A DNA stretch of 8,241 nt, taken from Alphaproteobacteria bacterium MarineAlpha3_Bin3. Lineage in GTDB: Bacteria; Pseudomonadota; Alphaproteobacteria; Rhodospirillales; Casp-alpha2. The position numbers were made by a program, and so were the translations under genes. The notes under the pieces are model-generated. The model saw only the letters and a list, made by a program, of their open reading frames with translations, did not search any database and was not told the origin of the DNA. Every line of letters starts with the position of its first letter. Position 1 is the stretch's first letter. The stretch spans positions 1 through 8,241 of the forward strand of contig PTLK01000077.1 of NCBI GenBank assembly GCA_002938075.1. Direction: 5' to 3'. Of this stretch, positions 5,766 through 8,241 are shown piece by piece.

Positions 5766-6263
5766 ATGCGCGTGGCTGAGCTGGTCATGGGCGTGGTTAT
5801 GGGGATCTTCTCCCTTTACCTAATGTGGAAGAGCGCCGAACTTACCATCGGCTGGATTCCGCAAGAAGGACCTGGCGGCGGGGCATGGCCTTTCTGGCTT
5901 GCGGCGGGGATGCTTCTCTGTTGCATCGCCATCGTCATCCGCGGGGCCAAACGGATGACGCCTGCATCCCGTTCCAAAGAAGTCTTCATGGATAAGCGGA
6001 CCGTCCGCGTGTTCATGCTCAACGCCGGCGCTCTGACGGTCATGATCGGCCTGTTCCACATCGTCGGCGCCTACGGCGCGATTCCGGCTTTCCTGATTTT
6101 TTATCTGCGGTTCATGGGCGGGCATTCCTGGCGTTTGACGGGCACGTTCGCCTTCGTCACGCCGATCGCGACTTTCCTGTTTTTCGAGATTGCCCTTCAG
6201 AAGACATTGCCCAAGGGGTTCACCGATCCCTGGTTCGAACCTATTTTTGCTTTTTTCTATTAA
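5766..6263 (+). CDS. tctB: TTT transporter small membrane subunit
   Basis: Small membrane subunit of the sodium- or proton-driven importer; it pairs with TctA in the inner membrane. 165 aa, typical of the TctB/DUF1468 family. Hydrophobic segments lie near residues 5-21, 41-60, 84-116 (long enough for two) and 124-143, giving about the usual four to five. Characteristic features are the GPGGGAWPFW stretch (35-44) after the first segment and LQKTLPKG (144-151) after the last. GGGAGG sits 9 bases before the ATG. It starts 51 bases after the tctC stop with no terminator between, so it is co-transcribed. Sequence conservation in TctB is low; topology, size and position between tctC and tctA make the call. 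Confidence 0.92.
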   Translation: MRVAELVMGVVMGIFSLYLMWKSAELTIGWIPQEGPGGGAWPFWLAAGMLLCCIAIVIRGAKRMTPASRSKEVFMDKRTVRVFMLNAGALTVMIGLFHIVGAYGAIPAFLIFYLRFMGGHSWRLTGTFAFVTPIATFLFFEIALQKTLPKGFTDPWFEPIFAFFY

Positions 6264-6326
6264 TCCCGGTGGGCCGCAATCATAAGCGCCGGCCTTTTGA
6301 CACCCTGACCTGAATCCCGGACGCCT

Positions 6327-7841
6327 ATGGAAACCCTTGCCCTTCTCCTCCACGGCTTTGCCATCGCCTTCGAGCCGCTTAACCTGATGCTGATTATCGG
6401 GGGCTGCACCATGGGCCTGTTCATCGGCGCCATGCCGGGATTGGGCTCGGTCAACGGCGTCGCCATTCTGCTGCCGATGACCTTCCTGGTGCCGCCGACG
6501 GGCGCCATCATCTTTCTCGGCGCCATCTATTACGGGGCCATGTACGGCGGCGCCATCAGCTCGATCATGCTCGGTATTCCCGGCGCCTCGACGGCGGTGG
6601 CGACGACCTTCGACGGCCGGCCCATGGCCCTTCAGGGCAAGGCCGACAAGGCGCTGGTGGCTGCAGCGACGGCGTCATTCATCGGCGGCAGCGTCGGAGT
6701 CGTTTTGTTCACGCTGTTCGCGCCGCCGCTGGCTGATATCGCGCTGACCTTCGGCGCGCCGGAGATCTTCGCGTTGATGCTGATGGCGTTCGCCACCTTC
6801 GTCGGGCTGGGCGGCGACGACATCCCGAAAACCCTATTCTCCATCTTCATTGGGCTGGTATTCGGCGCCGTCGGGCTGGACATCATCTCGGGCGAGCCGC
6901 GGCTGATCTTCGGCGGCATTCCTGGGTTCTTCCACGGCATCAACTTCCTGGTCCTGGCCATCGGCATCTACGGCATCGCCGAGATGCTGTGGACGATTGA
7001 GATTTCCAAGGGCGAGGTGATGATCTCGCAGGCCGAAATCAGCCTAAAGCGCATCATGGACACCCTTCGGGAACTGATAGGGACCTGGAGGATGATGATG
7101 ATGGGGTCGTTCCTCGGCTATTTCGTCGGCATCCTGCCGGCGGCCGGCGCGACGCCGGGTTCCCTGATGGCCTACGGCGTCGCCAAGACCGCGTCCAAGA
7201 ACCCCGAGACCTACGGCAAGGGCAACATCAACGGCGTCGTGGCCCCGGAATCGGCCAACAACGCGGCCTCCACCGGGTCCATGCTGCCGATGCTGACGCT
7301 CGGCATTCCCGGTTCGCCGACGACGGCGATCCTGCTGGGCGGCATGGTGATCTGGGGCCTCGAGCCGGGACCGTTGGTGTTCACGGACCACCCGGATTTC
7401 GTTTGGGGCTTCATCGCCAGCCTGTACGTCGCCAACGCGTTTTCGCTGCTGATCAACGTCGCCTTCATCCCGGCCTTCATCTGGGTGTTGAAAATGCCGT
7501 TCACGATCCTGGCGCCGATCATCTTCATCCTGTGCATCGTCGGCGGCTTCGTGCCGACCCTCGATATGCACGATGTCTGGCTGATGCTGATCTTCGGGGT
7601 CGTCGGTTACCTGATGCGCAAGCTCGATTACCCGATGGCGCCGGCGGTGCTGGCCATCGTGCTGGGCCCCCTGGCCGAGCCCGCGCTCAGGCAGTCGCTA
7701 CTGATTTCGAGTGGCTCGTTCTCGATTTTCTTCAACCGGCCGTTCGCCGCCGTCATCATGACCCTTGCCTTTATCCTGCTGATCCTGCCGGTGTTGAGGA
7801 TTTACTACGAAAAATACAAGAAGCCGGCGCAAGCCGGATAA
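6327..7841 (+). CDS. tctA: TTT transporter large membrane subunit
   Basis: Large membrane subunit forming the translocation path for the carboxylate delivered by TctC. 504 aa, typical. Two inverted-repeat-like signature regions are intact: GAMPGLGSVNGVAILLPMTF (34-53) with YYGAMYGGAISSIMLGIPG (68-86), and GILPAAGATPGSLMAYG (268-284) with INGVVAPESANNAASTGSML (301-320) and LTLGIPGSPTTAILLGG (323-339). About a dozen hydrophobic segments span 15-493, ending in a short basic tail (YYEKYKKP). Transcription follows tctB after a 63-base gap. The start ATG matches the family N-terminus, but the upstream sequence (CCCGGACGCCT) is a weak ribosome binding site, so translation may be lower than for tctC or partly coupled. 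No frameshift is seen. Confidence 0.96.
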   Translation: METLALLLHGFAIAFEPLNLMLIIGGCTMGLFIGAMPGLGSVNGVAILLPMTFLVPPTGAIIFLGAIYYGAMYGGAISSIMLGIPGASTAVATTFDGRPMALQGKADKALVAAATASFIGGSVGVVLFTLFAPPLADIALTFGAPEIFALMLMAFATFVGLGGDDIPKTLFSIFIGLVFGAVGLDIISGEPRLIFGGIPGFFHGINFLVLAIGIYGIAEMLWTIEISKGEVMISQAEISLKRIMDTLRELIGTWRMMMMGSFLGYFVGILPAAGATPGSLMAYGVAKTASKNPETYGKGNINGVVAPESANNAASTGSMLPMLTLGIPGSPTTAILLGGMVIWGLEPGPLVFTDHPDFVWGFIASLYVANAFSLLINVAFIPAFIWVLKMPFTILAPIIFILCIVGGFVPTLDMHDVWLMLIFGVVGYLMRKLDYPMAPAVLAIVLGPLAEPALRQSLLISSGSFSIFFNRPFAAVIMTLAFILLILPVLRIYYEKYKKPAQAG

Positions 7842-7877
7842 GGAACCCCGTCGTTTCGATCAAAAAAAACCACCGGC

Positions 7878-7913
7878 AAAAAACCGCCGGCCCCACTTGC
7901 GTGAGACCGGCGG
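7878..7913 (-). terminator. Strong intrinsic terminator for minus-strand transcription
   Basis: On the minus strand, arms CCGCCGG (7907-7913) and CCGGCGG (7884-7890) form a 7-base GC stem. Three further inner pairs (CAC with GTG) close a TTGC loop, and six Ts follow immediately (7878-7883). A second T8 tract lies at 7862-7869. On the plus strand the stem is followed by AAAGCAATTTT, a poor terminator. The element therefore ends transcription coming from the right, although no protein gene on that strand is visible there. Confidence 0.75.
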
Positions 7914-8133
7914 AAAGCAATTTTGGTCCGGGCCCTCAGGGAGCCGAAAGGGCTATTCGCCGTTTTTGAAAAGAGAGAGGCCTGAAAGCGTTAATCACCA
8001 TACCATTTAAAGGGATAAAGCGGGCCCCGTGCCGGAAATTTCATTACCGGTCCGCACAGCCCTTTCGGGTTCCCATAAAACAAAGGAAACAAACACTTTT
8101 TTGAAGGTTGTGGCTTGCCAAAAGACTGGTATC
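7884..8133 (-). ncRNA. Candidate small RNA between a tctC-like regulatory block and a terminator
   Basis: A minus-strand transcript starting just downstream of the operator-like block (8134-8187) would run about 250 bases to the terminator at 7884-7913. Only tiny frames without ribosome binding sites occur inside, such as one of 17 codons near 8043. The two segments 7944-7954 and 8058-8068 are perfect 11-base complements and would give a long-range stem. The -10/-35 is not clear (a TAAAAT lies upstream), so the start is a guess. It might instead be an orphaned promoter left by rearrangement. Confidence 0.3.
7944..8068. repeat. 11-base inverted repeat, arms 103 bases apart
   Basis: CCGAAAGGGCT (7944-7954) is the exact reverse complement of AGCCCTTTCGG (8058-8068). 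The left arm also lies within a small self-complementary AGCC-GAAAG-GGCT. In RNA from either strand the arms could pair into a long-range stem. Confidence 0.4.
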
Positions 8134-8152
8134 TGGAATAAGGTATACCAGT
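8125..8152 (-). promoter_or_regulatory. GGTATACC operator with an outer 8-base inverted repeat
   Basis: Perfect arms ACTGGTAT (8125-8132) and ATACCAGT (8145-8152) are separated by 12 bases, and the inner edge of the right arm also completes GGTATACC (8143-8150 reads GGTATACCA with its flank). Read on the minus strand, ACTGGTATACCTTATTCCA matches the tctC site at 17 of 19 bases. A paired or cooperative binding site is suggested. Confidence 0.5.
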
Positions 8153-8157
8153 ATTTC

Positions 8158-8187
8158 ATTTTATCACCCCTGGACCGAACGGGTCCA
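8158..8187 (-). promoter_or_regulatory. GGACC/GGTCC dyad beside GGGTGATAAAAT
   Basis: TGGACC (8171-8176) and GGTCCA (8182-8187) are perfect 6-base arms around GAACG. On the minus strand this dyad is followed by GGGTGATAAAAT (8169-8158) and then by the GGTATACC site. The same three elements occur in the same order and orientation upstream of tctC. Confidence 0.45.
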
Positions 8188-8241
8188 ACAGCAAAGAATT
8201 TTAAATGCCAGTAGAGAAAGTAGCACACGCCGAGTTATCGG

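Larger units (their letters stand above)
7842..8241. other. Non-coding region downstream of tctA
   Basis: I see no credible protein gene in these 400 bases: the frames are short, lack ribosome binding sites and use codons unlike the neighbours. A-rich and T-rich patches make it visibly more AT-rich than the coding DNA. It holds a minus-facing terminator, an 11-base inverted repeat spaced by about 100 bases, and a regulatory block resembling the tctC promoter region. No convincing plus-strand terminator for the tctCBA operon was found. Confidence 0.75.

Noticed and set aside
7944..7966. Plus-strand terminator for tctCBA ending in GTTTTT
   Set aside because: Only a 3-base GGC/GCC stem directly precedes the T-run, too weak to call.
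8029..8214. 61-codon plus-strand frame at the right edge
   Set aside because: It runs through the inverted operator repeats and has no upstream translation signal or recognisable motif.
8007..8228. 73-codon minus-strand frame at the right edge
   Set aside because: It overlaps the regulatory block, has no ribosome binding site and a composition unlike neighbouring genes.

Overview
The window is GC-rich, tightly packed bacterial DNA. Gene families and codon choice suggest an alphaproteobacterium, perhaps a Rhodospirillales-like free-living heterotroph; this taxonomic call is inference, since no rRNA or other marker is present. There are six protein genes, two long non-coding regulatory stretches, and no sign of phage, insertion sequences, tRNA, rRNA or CRISPR.

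Layout. (1) Positions 1-1327, minus strand: a MepM/Csd3-type M23 zinc peptidase acting on peptidoglycan; its 3' end lies off the left edge. (2) 1328-1626: a gap holding a possible truncated gene start. (3) 1627-3681, minus strand: an ADP-forming acyl-CoA ligase of the succinyl-CoA synthetase family, sucC followed by sucD with only 3 bases between them. Catalytic residues are intact, but several otherwise near-invariant loops around the substrate site differ. (4) 3682-4727: a divergent regulatory region of about 1 kb with a G-quadruplex motif, a degenerate tandem repeat, dyads and two promoters. (5) 4728-7841, plus strand: a complete tripartite tricarboxylate transporter (TTT) operon, tctC-tctB-tctA. 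(6) 7842-8241: non-coding DNA with an intrinsic terminator that faces the minus strand and a second copy of the tctC-type regulatory block, also facing the minus strand.

How the parts may work together. TctC should capture a carboxylate in the periplasm and TctAB should import it. The divergent, atypical SucCD-like ligase could then activate the same carboxylate to its CoA thioester. The sequence supports this link: a GGTATACC-type palindrome, in the style of GntR/FCD operators, sits at both the sucCD and tctCBA promoters and again at the right edge. The tctC and right-edge copies match at 17 of 19 bases, and both regions also carry an exact 12-mer and a GGACC/GGTCC dyad in the same order. 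At the right edge this block points into about 250 bases of apparently non-coding DNA ending at a strong minus-strand terminator, so a co-regulated small RNA is possible. The substrate, the regulator and the RNA are all inferred.
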